DNA of 64,000 nucleotides from assembly GCA_937927415.1 (NCBI GenBank), contig CALBDS010000001.1, forward strand, positions 186,001 to 250,000, in the 5' to 3' direction. The notes beneath the pieces are model-generated. The model was not told the origin of the DNA. It saw only the letters and a list, made by a program, of their open reading frames with translations, and searched no databases. The position numbers and the translations under genes were made by a program. Each line of letters opens with the position of its first letter. The first letter of the stretch is position 1. Below are positions 1 through 8,599 of this stretch, piece by piece. The DNA is from an uncultured Rhodospirillaceae bacterium. GTDB lineage: Bacteria > Pseudomonadota > Alphaproteobacteria > Azospirillales > Azospirillaceae.

Positions 1-463
1 ACAGGGCCAGGGTCAGGCGCTGGGGCACGCACAGTTCGGCACAGACCAGCAGGTCGGCGGCAACCGTCAGATCCATCGGCTGCCCCGCCGTCACCGGAAC
101 GGCGCGGATGGGAAAGGCGACAGCCCCTTCATACCCCACGGTTTCGATGCCGAGCGTGCTGATGCGGTGGGGGACGGGATAGTCCAGCACGGCGTCACGC
201 AGGTTTCCGGCCCCCGACCAGTCGAGCCGGGGCGGCAGACCGGCATCGCCCGGCGTGCGCCAATAGGTCTTCCAGCCGGGATCCAGCCGCACCTCCAGCG
301 CCATCGGCACGGTGGTCAGATTGCCCACCCCATCAACCGCGGCGATAAGACGCGCCTCGACCGCCCCATCGCGCACCCACGGGCCGGCGGCAGCCCACGC
401 AGCGCCACCCCATATAACCAGCACCAGCGCCGGCACCAGGGTTCGAACGAGCCGTTTCACCAT
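1..463 (-). CDS. DsbD N-terminal-domain protein (thiol:disulfide interchange family), partial
   Basis: The gene reads leftward from an ATG at 461-463 and runs off the window edge, so only about 154 N-terminal residues are seen. A hydrophobic signal peptide (roughly residues 1-28, ending in an Ala-rich stretch) is followed by a beta-rich domain with a WKTYWRTPGDAG stretch and a CAELCVP motif (Cys141 and Cys145). These are hallmarks of the periplasmic DsbD N-terminal/ScsB-like domain, which passes electrons from the membrane reductase to periplasmic partners. Adjacency to a divergent yqgE is common in alphaproteobacteria. The membrane and thioredoxin domains would lie outside the window. The family call rests on motif reading only. 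Confidence 0.75.
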   Translation of the reverse strand, partial: MVKRLVRTLVPALVLVIWGGAAWAAAGPWVRDGAVEARLIAAVDGVGNLTTVPMALEVRLDPGWKTYWRTPGDAGLPPRLDWSGAGNLRDAVLDYPVPHRISTLGIETVGYEGAVAFPIRAVPVTAGQPMDLTVAADLLVCAELCVPQRLTLAL

Positions 464-623
464 GGGAACTGTTTCCATAAGCTTCACGAAAAGACACCCT
501 GTCGCCGCTATAATCCGTGCAAAGCCCGGCTGGGGCTGCCACACTTTCGGGAACCATCAAGCCCACAGGGGCGGGCCGCCGGACGGTGCGCCCCAGGAAG
601 TTTGACCATAAGGATAAACCTGG

Positions 624-1202
624 ATGCCACGCTCCACCAAGTCGCCAGCTTTCCTGACAGGACAATTCCTGATCGCCATGCCGGGAATGCTCGATCCGCG
701 TTTCCAGCGTTCCGTCGTCTATATATGCGCTCATAACGAGGATGGCGCCATGGGGCTTGTCATCAACAAGCTGTTCGGCTCCATCACCTTCCGCGATCTG
801 GTGGAGCAGTTGGAGCTGCCGCCCCCCACCGACGCCGTGGGCCGCACACCGATCCATTACGGCGGCCCGGTGGAATCCGGCCGCGGCTTCGTGCTGCACA
901 CCACCGATTACGTGCGCGACGGCACCCTGGTGGTGGATGAAACCATCGCCCTGACCGCCACCATCGATATCCTGCGCGCGCTGGGCGAGGAGCGCGGGCC
1001 GGAACGCAGCCTGCTGCTGCTGGGCTATGCCGGCTGGGGGCCGGGACAGTTGGATTCCGAGATCCAGGCCAACGGCTGGCTGACCGCGCCGTGCGACACC
1101 GACATCCTGTTCGATGACGATCTGGACGGAAAGTGGGAGCGGGCCATCGGCCTCTTGGGCGTCAACCTGTCGATGCTGTCGCAAGAGGCCGGGCACGCCT
1201 GA
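624..1202 (+). CDS. yqgE: YqgE/AlgH family protein (DUF179)
   Basis: 192 residues, the usual length. The N-terminal FLTGQFLIAMPGM and FQRSVVYICAHNEDGAMGLVIN stretches, a central YGGPV and a C-terminal GYAGWGPGQLDSEI motif identify the DUF179/AlgH family. Its biochemical role is not settled; it is a cytosolic conserved protein. The ATG at 624 is chosen because an AAGGA Shine-Dalgarno sequence lies about 10 bases upstream and homologues start just before the FLTGQFL segment. It is divergent from the DsbD-like gene with about 160 bases between them, so both promoters must sit there. Confidence 0.93.
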   Translation: MPRSTKSPAFLTGQFLIAMPGMLDPRFQRSVVYICAHNEDGAMGLVINKLFGSITFRDLVEQLELPPPTDAVGRTPIHYGGPVESGRGFVLHTTDYVRDGTLVVDETIALTATIDILRALGEERGPERSLLLLGYAGWGPGQLDSEIQANGWLTAPCDTDILFDDDLDGKWERAIGLLGVNLSMLSQEAGHA

Positions 1203-1440
1203 TCCGGCAGCCGCCCGTGGCCCCAACTGTTCTCCGGTACAGCGGGATACGATCCTAAACAGTCCGTATCCCCCTGAATCTGTTCCCGGAAATTTTTCTC
1301 AAGACCCTTCACTTTTTTGCTTGCGCACCGGGGCCGACCCCCTTATACACACGCCCACCGAACGACGCCGACGACGACGCGACAGCGACGAGGCGACAGC
1401 AGCGAAGCAAAAGCGAAGCGGCGGTGACGTTCAGTGAAAC
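1203..1440. other. Intergenic stretch, no gene seen
   Basis: About 240 bases between yqgE and tRNA-Leu. Bases 1360-1430 are a low-complexity run of GACGAC/GCGAAGC-like units. The tRNA promoter presumably lies here, but no clear -35/-10 pair stands out. Reading frames across it lack any recognisable protein. Confidence 0.5.
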
Positions 1441-1527
1441 GCGCTTGTGGCGGAATTGGTAGACGCGCTAGGTTCAGGTCCTAGTGGCTGAAAGGCCGTG
1501 GGGGTTCGAGTCCCTCCAAGCGCACCA
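1441..1527 (+). tRNA. tRNA-Leu (anticodon CAG)
   Basis: The acceptor stem GCGCTTG (1441-1447) pairs with CAAGCGC (1517-1523), followed by A and an encoded CCA. The anticodon stem CTAGG/CCTAG encloses the loop TTCAGGT, giving anticodon CAG. A class II variable arm and a GGTTCGAGTCC T-arm are present. It reads the CUG codon, which is very common in the neighbouring genes. Confidence 0.97.
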
Positions 1528-1533
1528 CACTGT

Positions 1534-1609
1534 GGGGCCGTAGCTCAGCTGGGAGAGCGCCGCAATGGCATTGCGGAGGTCAGGGGTTCGATCCCCCTCG
1601 GCTCCACCA
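1534..1609 (+). tRNA. tRNA-Ala (anticodon GGC)
   Basis: The acceptor GGGGCCG (1534-1540) pairs with CGGCTCC (1599-1605, one G-T pair), followed by A and an encoded CCA. The anticodon stem CCGCA/TGCGG encloses ATGGCAT, giving GGC. It lies 6 bases after tRNA-Leu, so the two are probably co-transcribed. Confidence 0.97.
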
Positions 1610-1900
1610 TCATTCTGAACAGCCTGGTTTGAGGCTGGGGACGTTCAAAGCCGGATGCCTTTTTCGGGTGATGTGTGGTGGAGCGCGTGGTCCCGGTGGA
1701 ACATCGGGTTTTCTCATCTTGTCGTTTTGAAGCTGGGATGATCGTATGTCCTGTTGCGTTTGCGCAAGGACGCACGGACCCGGCTTTTTTGCGTTTCCAG
1801 CGGCTTTCCCCTTCCCGCCGCGACGGCATCCGCAAACCATTCCCATGGGCATACGCCCCCTTGCCGATCCCCCGCCGTCACGCCATAGTCCTTGGCTCAA
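1610..1900. other. Intergenic stretch between tRNA-Ala and the TPP riboswitch
   Basis: About 290 bases. The first 60 contain short inverted repeats and a CTTTTT run near 1660 that could end the tRNA transcript. The promoter for the thi operon should lie in the second half. No convincing gene is present; reading frames here carry no recognisable domain. Confidence 0.4.
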
Positions 1901-1999
1901 TCACTGGGGGGAGCCGGTTGGCGGCTGAGAGGTTTCCGCACCCCTGCGGAAGCGACCCCTGGAACCTGATCCGGTTCATACCGGCGTAGGGATCAGTGA
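1901..1999 (+). promoter_or_regulatory. TPP (THI-element) riboswitch
   Basis: The aptamer is closed by TCACTG (1901-1906) pairing with CAGTGA (1994-1999). Inside are the conserved GGGGAGCC, CTGAGA (1925-1930) and GAACCTGATCCGG...CCGGCGTAGGGA core elements of the thiamine pyrophosphate aptamer. The ATG of the next gene is only 3 bases beyond the closing stem, and the best purine-rich ribosome-binding candidate (TAGGGA) is part of the aptamer's 3' strand. That suggests direct occlusion of ribosome binding when TPP is bound. Confidence 0.95.
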
Positions 2000-2002
2000 G
2001 CC

Positions 2003-2761
2003 ATGCATGACCCCATGCGGACCGGGCCGACAGCCCCGGCTCCTCTCGGCGTATCCATCGCGCGTGCGCGGCTGACCCGCGGCGGCACCCGTCTGTTCGA
2101 CGGGCTGGACCTGACCCTTGAGGGGGGCGCCATCACCGGCCTGCTGGGGCCGAGCGGGGTGGGCAAGACCACGCTGCTGCGCCTGCTCGCCGGTCTCGAC
2201 ACCCCCGAACCGCCCACCGTCATCGGCACGGCGGATGACGTGCCGCTGGCCGGGCGGGTGGCCTATATGGCGCAGCAGGATCTGCTGCTGCCGTGGCTGA
2301 CTCTGCTGGACAATGTGACGCTCGGCGCGCGGCTGCGCCGGGAGGCGATGAGCGCCACGGTCCGCGACCGCGCCCGCGGGCTGCTGGCCGCCGTCGGGCT
2401 GGCGGGACGGGAGCGGGACCGGCCGGCATCCCTGTCGGGGGGTGAGCGGCAGCGGGTGGCGCTGGCCCGCACGCTGATGGAAGACCGTCCGCTGGTGCTG
2501 ATGGACGAGCCGTTTTCCGCCCTGGACGCCATCACCCGTCTGCGGCTGCAGGATCTGGCCGGAACCATGCTGGCCGGGCGCACCGTTCTTCTGGTGACCC
2601 ACGACCCGCTGGAGGCTCTGCGGCTCTGCCACCGCGTTCATGTGATGAGCGGGCGCCCGGCCGCCATCGGCCCGGCATTGGATCCGCCCGGCCCACCACC
2701 CCGCGACCCCGCCGCCGTCATGGGGCTGCACGCCGAGGTGCTGCGGAGGCTGGCGGCATGA
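2003..2761 (+). CDS. thiZ: Thiamine-precursor (pyrimidine) ABC transporter, ATP-binding protein
   Basis: 252-residue NitT/TauT-type ABC ATPase. Walker A GPSGVGKT at residues 49-56, Q-loop around YMAQQDLLLPW, signature LSGGE at 144-148 and Walker B LVLMDE at 164-169 are all intact. It should energise uptake of a hydroxymethylpyrimidine-type thiamine precursor at the inner membrane. The substrate is inferred from the TPP riboswitch directly upstream and the ThiY-like binding protein downstream. It overlaps the permease gene by 4 bases (ATGA), so translation is coupled. The ATG at 2003 is the first in frame after the riboswitch. Confidence 0.88.
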   Translation: MHDPMRTGPTAPAPLGVSIARARLTRGGTRLFDGLDLTLEGGAITGLLGPSGVGKTTLLRLLAGLDTPEPPTVIGTADDVPLAGRVAYMAQQDLLLPWLTLLDNVTLGARLRREAMSATVRDRARGLLAAVGLAGRERDRPASLSGGERQRVALARTLMEDRPLVLMDEPFSALDAITRLRLQDLAGTMLAGRTVLLVTHDPLEALRLCHRVHVMSGRPAAIGPALDPPGPPPRDPAAVMGLHAEVLRRLAA

Positions 2762-3528
2762 CCCGCCTGATCCGCGCGGCCGTCACCGCCGCCGTGCTGC
2801 TGGCCGTGTGGCAGGGGGTGGTCTGGCTGACCGGCGTGCCCCGCTACATCCTGCCCGGCCCGCAGCGGGTGGCCGAGGCGCTGTGGGCGCAGGCCCCCCT
2901 TCTGACCCATCACGCCCTTTGGACCCTGACGGAGATTGCCGCCGGGCTGATGCTGGGGGTGGCGCTGGGAACCGCGTCGGCGCTGCTGCTGTCGGGGTTC
3001 CGTCCGGCCCGCCGCTGGCTTCTGCCGCTGCTGGTGGTGAGCCAGGCCATTCCGGTGTTCGCGCTCGCCCCGCTGCTGGTGCTGTGGCTGGGGTACGGGA
3101 TGGCGTCGAAAATCGCCATGGCCACGCTCATCATCTATTTCCCCGTCACCACCGCCCTGTTCGACGGGCTGCGGCGCACGGATCCCGGCTGGGTGGATCT
3201 GGCCCGCACCATGGGCGCCGCCCCCGCCGCCGTGCTGTGGCGCGTGCGGCTGCCGGCCGCCCTGCCGGCGCTTGCGTCGGGCGTGCGGGTGGCGGCGGCG
3301 GTCGCCCCCATCGGGGCGGTGATCGGCGAATGGGTGGGGTCGTCGGCGGGGCTGGGGTATCTGATGCTCCACGCCAACGCCCGCATGCAGACCGATGTGA
3401 TGTTCGCCGCATTGGCGGTTCTGGCGGCCTTTGCCGTCGCTCTTTACGCCGGGGTGGACGCGCTGCTGCGCCGCGCCCTGCCCTGGCAACCGGATGAAGC
3501 AACCCTCAACGAGGATACGACACCATGA
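2758..3528 (+). CDS. thiX: Thiamine-precursor ABC transporter, permease
   Basis: 256 residues with about six hydrophobic segments. The BPD_transp_1 coupling region is seen as DLARTMGAAPAAVLWRVRLP (about residues 144-163), matching the EAA loop of TauC/SsuC-type permeases. It forms the membrane channel for the ThiXYZ system. It starts inside the stop of thiZ (ATGA) and ends with ATGA shared with thiY, so the three genes form one tightly coupled operon under the TPP riboswitch. The transporter type is sure; the substrate is inferred from context. Confidence 0.87.
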   Translation: MTRLIRAAVTAAVLLAVWQGVVWLTGVPRYILPGPQRVAEALWAQAPLLTHHALWTLTEIAAGLMLGVALGTASALLLSGFRPARRWLLPLLVVSQAIPVFALAPLLVLWLGYGMASKIAMATLIIYFPVTTALFDGLRRTDPGWVDLARTMGAAPAAVLWRVRLPAALPALASGVRVAAAVAPIGAVIGEWVGSSAGLGYLMLHANARMQTDVMFAALAVLAAFAVALYAGVDALLRRALPWQPDEATLNEDTTP

Positions 3529-4472
3529 AGCATGTGATGGCCGCGGTCGTGCTGGCCGCCGGTCTGTGCGCGGCGGTACCCGCGACGGCAGCGGACAAGC
3601 TGACGCTGATCCTGGACTGGTTCGTCAACCCCGACCACGCCCCGCTGGTGGTGGCCAAGGAGATGGGCTTCTTCGCCGACGAAGGTCTGGACGTGGACTT
3701 GGTGGCGCCCGCCGATCCCAACGATCCGCCCAAGCTGGTGGCCGCCGGACAGGCCGACGTGGCGGTGTCGTACCAGCCGCAGCTTCAGGTCCAGGTGGGC
3801 GAAGGGCTGCCGCTGGTGCGCATCGCCACGCTGGTGTCCACGCCGCTGAATTCCGTGGTGGTGCTGGCCGACGGGCCGATCAAATCGGTGAAGGATCTGA
3901 AGGGCCGCAAGGTTGGCTTCTCGGTCGGCGGGTTCGAGGACGCCGTGCTGGGCGCCATGCTGGAAAAGAACGGGCTGACGCTGAAGGATGTGTCGCTGGT
4001 CAACGTCAATTTCTCGCTGTCGCCGTCGATCCTGTCGGGTCAGGTGGACGCGGTGATCGGCGCCTTCCGCAATTTTGAGTTGAACCAGATGGCGCTGGAA
4101 GAGCGCCCCGGCCGGGCCTTCTTCCCCGAGGAAGAGGGGGTGCCGCCCTATGACGAGCTGGTTCTGGTGGCCAACAAGGCCAAGCTGAACGACCCCCGCC
4201 TGCCGCGGCTGGTGCGGGCGGTGGAACGGGCCACCCTCTATATCCTGAACCACCCGGAACCGGCCCACGCCGCCTTCACCAAGGGGCGCCCGGAACTGAA
4301 CGACGAGTTGAACCGCCGCGCCTGGGCCGACACTCTGCCCCGCTTCGCCAACAGCCCGGCGGCCCTGGACCCGGCCCGCTACACCCGCTTTGCCGAGTTC
4401 CTGAAGGCCCGCGGCCTGACCGCCACCGTTCTGCCGGTGGATGCCTATGCGGTGACGCTGCCGGTCAAATAA
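3525..4472 (+). CDS. thiY: Thiamine-precursor ABC transporter, periplasmic binding protein (NMT1/THI5-like)
   Basis: 315 residues with a clear signal peptide (residues 1-23, cleavage after ATAA). The mature start, with LDWFVNPDHAPLVVAKEMGFF, is typical of ThiY/NMT1-like proteins that bind N-formyl-aminomethyl-methylpyrimidine or related thiamine salvage compounds. Two lobes of a type II periplasmic binding fold follow. It is the last gene of the operon and is followed by a hairpin. The exact ligand cannot be read from the sequence; a riboflavin-type ligand would conflict with the TPP riboswitch. Confidence 0.88.
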   Translation: MKHVMAAVVLAAGLCAAVPATAADKLTLILDWFVNPDHAPLVVAKEMGFFADEGLDVDLVAPADPNDPPKLVAAGQADVAVSYQPQLQVQVGEGLPLVRIATLVSTPLNSVVVLADGPIKSVKDLKGRKVGFSVGGFEDAVLGAMLEKNGLTLKDVSLVNVNFSLSPSILSGQVDAVIGAFRNFELNQMALEERPGRAFFPEEEGVPPYDELVLVANKAKLNDPRLPRLVRAVERATLYILNHPEPAHAAFTKGRPELNDELNRRAWADTLPRFANSPAALDPARYTRFAEFLKARGLTATVLPVDAYAVTLPVK

Positions 4473-4481
4473 ACACGAAAA

Positions 4482-4507
4482 GGGCCGGCAGCACCCGCTG
4501 CCGGCCC
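4482..4507 (+). terminator. Terminator hairpin after thiY
   Basis: GGGCCGGCAGC pairs perfectly with GCTGCCGGCCC around a 4-base loop, 10 bases after the thiY stop. The T-tract is missing, so termination may be weak or Rho-assisted. Confidence 0.6.
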
Positions 4508-4536
4508 CGATCCCTCAACACAAGCAACCACCACGG

Positions 4537-5571
4537 TCAGGCGCTGATGTCCACCGAAGACGAGGTGGATGCCGCCGCCGGAGCCGACGTGGACGCCGCA
4601 GCCGTGGACGCCGCCGCGCTGGTGCTGCTGTCGCCCAGGCTGCTCCCCGCCACCGACAGATCCACGTTCAGGTGCATCACACCCTTGGAATCGGTGCTGG
4701 GGGACAGGGTTGCCAGCCCCTTCATGCCGCCGCCCTTGGACGCCATGTCCGTCAGCTTGCCCAGGATGTTCTTCATCTCGTCGGAGCTGAAATTCTCAGC
4801 CCCGCGGACGATGATCCCGGTGGCCTTGGCCGTGGCCGTGGTGGTGGTCTGGCCGAACATGGCCTTGGTCACGTCGCCGCCGGCGCCGAACACGGCCGAT
4901 GCGCTCTGTTCCTCCTTGCGGAAGTCCAGGGTGGACTTGGCGAAGGAGATGGACACCTCCCGGTCGCCGTCCTTGATCTTCAGTTCGATGCCGCGGGACT
5001 CGATGCTCCACTGCGACCGGGCCGTCTGCATGTCCACGGCCATGTTGCTGAAGTCCATGTTCGCCATTTTGGCGTTCATGGCATCGCCGTAGCTGCCCAC
5101 GGCGCTCTTGACCTTGTCATCCGACATGCCAAGCCCGCTGAGCAGCGAGCCAAGGTCGCTCTTGAACGAATCGACGGCCTTGCTGAACATGCTGGCGACC
5201 TGCTTGCTCTGGTCAAGCGCGGCCTGCATGTATTTCTGCGCATCCTGCGCGCGCTTAACCCCGCCGCCGCCGGACGACGTCCCGCCGCCTGCGGAATCCG
5301 TGGCGCTGTCGGCGCCGTCCTTGGCGTCGGTGGCCGGCTTCTTGCCCGACATGGCATCCAGCAGCGATTCCATCGACTGGCTGATGGTGTAGGCCGGGCT
5401 GGATGTCCCGGTGGAAACCGAGGTTGTGGTCGTGGTCACCGACGTGGACGTGGACGTGGACGTCGCCGCCTTTGCGTCCGCGGCCTTGTTGGTTTCCGCG
5501 CTTTTCTTTGTGGCCGGCGGCGCCGCGGTGCTGGCGCCGCTGCCGGGTCCGGTTACTTGCGAGTAATACAT
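4537..5571 (-). CDS. Uncharacterised Ser/Thr/Ala-rich protein
   Basis: About 344 residues if the ATG at 5571 is used, which has AGGGTG 4 bases upstream; an upstream ATG at 5622 would add 17 residues. The N-terminal 60 residues are a low-complexity Thr/Ser/Ala/Lys linker. A middle part (around CMGKKP/SKQVASMFSKAVDSFKS) looks helical. A C-terminal part is beta-like and charged (IESRGIELKIKDGDREVSI), and the tail is again Ala/Ser-rich. No signal peptide or catalytic motif is visible and I do not recognise the family. It stands alone on the minus strand between the thi operon and the stress-protein gene. The composition suggests a secreted or surface-exposed architecture, but this is only a guess. 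Confidence 0.7.
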   Translation of the reverse strand: MYYSQVTGPGSGASTAAPPATKKSAETNKAADAKAATSTSTSTSVTTTTTSVSTGTSSPAYTISQSMESLLDAMSGKKPATDAKDGADSATDSAGGGTSSGGGGVKRAQDAQKYMQAALDQSKQVASMFSKAVDSFKSDLGSLLSGLGMSDDKVKSAVGSYGDAMNAKMANMDFSNMAVDMQTARSQWSIESRGIELKIKDGDREVSISFAKSTLDFRKEEQSASAVFGAGGDVTKAMFGQTTTTATAKATGIIVRGAENFSSDEMKNILGKLTDMASKGGGMKGLATLSPSTDSKGVMHLNVDLSVAGSSLGDSSTSAAASTAAASTSAPAAASTSSSVDISA

Positions 5572-5792
5572 GACACACCCTACAGGCCGCGTGATTGCCC
5601 CCATGCATAGTATTTCGTTCATACGGTTTACGGTAGATTAAAATGCTCATGCATTACAACGCATAGTGGATGCCTCTTTGCTTCCGGCAAAAGAAAGGCC
5701 CCTATCACCGAAGCGGCGTTGCCATCGGCCACGCGGCAGCGTTACCTAAGAGCATGGCCCGGCAGGGCCGTCCACCAGACAGAGCGGATTCC

Positions 5793-6617
5793 ATGCCGAT
5801 CAAGACCATCCTGCTCCACATGGCCAACGACGAGCGCCACGATGTACGGTTGCGCGTGGCCGTGTCGCTGGCCGCCCGTTTTTCCGCCTTCGTCGATGTG
5901 CTGTATATTGCGACTCCGGTGCACATGCCGGCGGCGGTGACGGGCCGGGGCGCTTCTTATGGCTTTCTGGCGGAGGCGACGGCGATCGCCCACGAAAAGG
6001 CCGGTCAGATCGAGCACGAGGTGCGGCAGGCGCTGAAGGACTGCTCCTATTCCTGGACGGTGGACGAGGGGGACCATGTGGAGTTGCTGGCCTCCCGCGC
6101 CGCCTTCGCCGACCTTGCCATCATCACCCAGAGCCATCCCGGCCATCTGGAAGACCGGGTGCTGCTGCACGTTCCCGACCGGCTGCCGCTGCAATCCCCC
6201 TGCCCCGCCCTGGTGCTGCCCCATCAGGGCGTGCCGGAGGAGGGGTTCGGGCGTCACATCGTCATTGCGTGGAAGAACACCCGCGAGGCCGGTGCGGCGG
6301 TGCGCGCCGCCCTGCCCTTCCTGCGCGAAGCGGACAGGGTGACGGTGCTGACCATCGACCCGCCCGGCCACACCGGCGACAGCGGCCGCAACATCATGAT
6401 CTATCTGGAACGCCACGGCATCCGCACCCACCACCAGTCCACCATCCACCAGAGCGGCGACGTGGGCGAAACCATCCTGGCCTGCACCGAGGCGCTGGAG
6501 GGCGACATGCTGGTGATGGGCGCCTACGGCCATTCGCGCCTGCGCGAACTGGTGCTGGGCGGGGCCACCCGCACCGTGCTGAGCAACGCCACCATCCCGG
6601 TGCTGATGGCGCACTGA
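5793..6617 (+). CDS. Universal stress protein, tandem UspA domains
   Basis: 274 residues from the ATG at 5793. An in-frame start at 5670 is possible, but the added residues are unlike the family. It begins MPIKTILLHMANDERHD, the first strand of a UspA domain, and holds a second domain from about residue 145 (HIVIAWKNTREA). The C-terminal MGAYGHSRLRELVLGGATRTVL matches the G-x2-G-x9-G(S/T) nucleotide-binding motif, so the second domain probably binds ATP; the first looks degenerate. It is likely a cytosolic stress-response protein. It is monocistronic and ends in a hairpin shared with the convergent carrier gene. Confidence 0.88.
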   Translation: MPIKTILLHMANDERHDVRLRVAVSLAARFSAFVDVLYIATPVHMPAAVTGRGASYGFLAEATAIAHEKAGQIEHEVRQALKDCSYSWTVDEGDHVELLASRAAFADLAIITQSHPGHLEDRVLLHVPDRLPLQSPCPALVLPHQGVPEEGFGRHIVIAWKNTREAGAAVRAALPFLREADRVTVLTIDPPGHTGDSGRNIMIYLERHGIRTHHQSTIHQSGDVGETILACTEALEGDMLVMGAYGHSRLRELVLGGATRTVLSNATIPVLMAH

Positions 6618-6639
6618 GAAAGCGGCCCACCCCACAAGG

Positions 6640-6663
6640 AAACGGCCCCGTACGGGGCCGTTT
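6640..6663. terminator. Bidirectional terminator between usp and the NhaD-like gene
   Basis: AAACGGCCCCGT followed by ACGGGGCCGTTT is a perfect 24-base palindrome flanked by A and T runs. It lies between two convergent genes (stops at 6617 and 6670) and can serve both strands. Confidence 0.85.
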
Positions 6664-6669
6664 GCCGTT

Positions 6670-8118
6670 TTACAGGAAGAACACCAGCGTCACGATGGCG
6701 AACGACGGCACCAGCAGCCCGCACGACCACAGCATATAGCCGAAGAAGCTGGGCATCGTGACCCCGCGCTCCTCGGCAATCGCCTTGACCATGAAGTTGG
6801 GAGCATTGCCGATGTAGGTGTTGGCCCCCATGAACACCGCCCCGGCGGAAATGGCGGTCAGCGTCACCGCCAGATCCCCCATCAGCCGGGCGGCATCCCC
6901 CCCGGCGGTGTTGAAGAAGATCAGGTAGGTGGGCGCGTTGTCGAGAAAGCTGGACAGGATGCCGGTGGCCCAGAAATAGGCGGCGGGCACCGGCTGCCCA
7001 TCGTGGTTGACGGCGGCAATCACAATCCCCAGCGCACCCTCGGTCCCGGCCTTCAGAATGGCGATGGCGGGGATGATGGTCAGGAAGATGGCGGCGAACA
7101 GCTTCGCCACCTCCACCATCGGTCCCCAGGTGAAACCGTTGAGCGCCCGGCTCCGGGCGCTGGTCAGCCGCAGGGAGGCAATGGTGATCCCGATCAGCAA
7201 AACCTGGCTGGTCAGGCTTTCCAGCGGCACCCCCACCCCGAACACCGGCAGCGCCACGCCCGGATGCCACACGCCGCTCAGCAGCACCGCGACCACCACC
7301 GCCGCCAGCAGCAGCAGGTTGATGCCGCCCTCGATGCCCAGCGGTTCGCTGGTGCCCTCGCTCAACGGCGGCGGGCCGGCGTCTTCGCGGGCGTAGAGCA
7401 CCAGATCCAGCGCGAAATACACCGCCAGCAACAGCCCGGCGACCAGCAGCATGGGTTTCAGCAGATGCTGGGTCGGCCAGAAAAAGCTGACCCCCTTGAG
7501 AAAGCCCAGGAACAGCGGCGGATCCCCCAGCGGCGTCAGCGATCCGCCGATGTTGGCGACCAGGAAGATGAAGAACACGACCGTATGGACCTTGTACCGC
7601 CGGTGGGCGTTGGCCCGCAGCAACGGGCGGATCAGCAACATGGCCGCGCCGGTGGTGCCCATCACGCTGGCCAGCGCCGTGCCCAGCGCCAGCCCCGTGG
7701 TGTTGGCAACGGGGGTGCCCACCAGCGCCCCCTTCAGCCGCACCCCTCCGGCGACGGTAAACAGGGCGGTCAGAAGCACGATGAAGGGGATGTATTCCAG
7801 CAGCGCCACATGCAGCACCTCATACAAGGCCAGTCCGGGGCCGAAGGTGGCGGCGAAGGGCACCAGAAAGGCCAGCCCCCAGCCGGCGGCGATCTTCCCG
7901 AAATGGTGGTGCCAGATGTGGGGGGCGACCAGCGGCATCACGGCGATGGACAGCAGGATGCCCGCGAACGGCACCACCCACAGCGGCCCGAGATCACGCC
8001 CGTCCAGGTGGGGAGCCGTCTCCGACGCCCAGGCCAGGGCGGGGAGCACCGCCACAGCCGCAAAACCGGCCAGCCCCGCCGCACGGCGGAGCGATCGGGG
8101 GAACGGGGTTGCATCCAT
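6670..8118 (-). CDS. Sodium:proton antiporter / CitMHS-like carrier
   Basis: 482 residues from the ATG at 8118, chosen because the next residues form an Arg-containing signal-anchor; the longer frame from 8199 adds atypical residues. There are about twelve hydrophobic segments. Family-like stretches are LGDPPLFLGFLKGVSFFWP and FLDNAPTYLIFFNTAGGDA, as in the CitMHS_2/NhaD ion transporter group annotated as sodium:proton antiporters. It is an inner-membrane secondary carrier. It sits upstream of nothing co-directional at close range and ends in the shared terminator. Whether it moves Na+/H+ or an organic anion cannot be told from sequence alone. Confidence 0.82.
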   Translation of the reverse strand: MDATPFPRSLRRAAGLAGFAAVAVLPALAWASETAPHLDGRDLGPLWVVPFAGILLSIAVMPLVAPHIWHHHFGKIAAGWGLAFLVPFAATFGPGLALYEVLHVALLEYIPFIVLLTALFTVAGGVRLKGALVGTPVANTTGLALGTALASVMGTTGAAMLLIRPLLRANAHRRYKVHTVVFFIFLVANIGGSLTPLGDPPLFLGFLKGVSFFWPTQHLLKPMLLVAGLLLAVYFALDLVLYAREDAGPPPLSEGTSEPLGIEGGINLLLLAAVVVAVLLSGVWHPGVALPVFGVGVPLESLTSQVLLIGITIASLRLTSARSRALNGFTWGPMVEVAKLFAAIFLTIIPAIAILKAGTEGALGIVIAAVNHDGQPVPAAYFWATGILSSFLDNAPTYLIFFNTAGGDAARLMGDLAVTLTAISAGAVFMGANTYIGNAPNFMVKAIAEERGVTMPSFFGYMLWSCGLLVPSFAIVTLVFFL

Positions 8119-8221
8119 CGTTGGGAGTCTTCTTTGTTCCGTGTGGGGGCGCAGTATGCGTTCGCAGGCGAAGGATGCCAAGCCTGAACGCCACCACACG
8201 GCGAACGTGCCGGAGCATCCA

Positions 8222-8599
8222 TCAGGGCGGGGGGCAGGCGGCGACGATCACCGGGCCACCGCCCGCCGCCCAGTCGGCCAAAGGCCGGCACAGCCCCGGC
8301 ACGCACAGCGTATAATCCCCGCCGAAGGGCGAGGCGGCCAGTTCCAGCCGCCCCGACGGCGGGGCCGCGGGGCGCCACACCATCCAGCCGTCCGACAGGC
8401 GGGCGCCGGGCGGCGGCTCCATCCCGGCGCCGAACCCCTTGATGCGGGCCTCAACCGGGACCATCCGCCCGTCTTCGGCCCGCCAGACCTCCCGCCATTC
8501 GGTCTTTTCGATGGAATGGGTCCAGGACAGGGTGAGCGTGTCCCCCGGCAGGGAGGCCAGAAGCCCCCCCGCCAGGGTCAGCAGGCAGACGAGACTCAC
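8222..8599 (-). CDS. DUF1850 domain protein of the TRAP operon
   Basis: 125 residues. The start is a GTG at 8597-8599 that overlaps the TGA of the TRAP permease (GTGA), so translation is probably coupled. A hydrophobic N-terminus (SLVCLLTLAGGLLAS) precedes a domain with LSWTHSIEKTEWREVW and a C-terminal GGDYTLCVPGLCRPL, which fit DUF1850. DUF1850 proteins occur next to TRAP 4TM/12TM fused permeases with TAXI binding proteins, as here. Their molecular role is unknown; an accessory membrane or periplasmic function in transport is a reasonable inference. Confidence 0.85.
   Translation of the reverse strand: MSLVCLLTLAGGLLASLPGDTLTLSWTHSIEKTEWREVWRAEDGRMVPVEARIKGFGAGMEPPPGARLSDGWMVWRPAAPPSGRLELAASPFGGDYTLCVPGLCRPLADWAAGGGPVIVAACPPP

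Noticed and set aside
1360..1430. GAC/GCGAAGC repeats as a functional element
   Set aside because: Low-complexity sequence without structure or conservation to point to.
1545..1835. Minus-strand frame containing RGIEPLTSAMPLRRSPS
   Set aside because: This is the reverse translation of tRNA-Ala, a well-known artefact.
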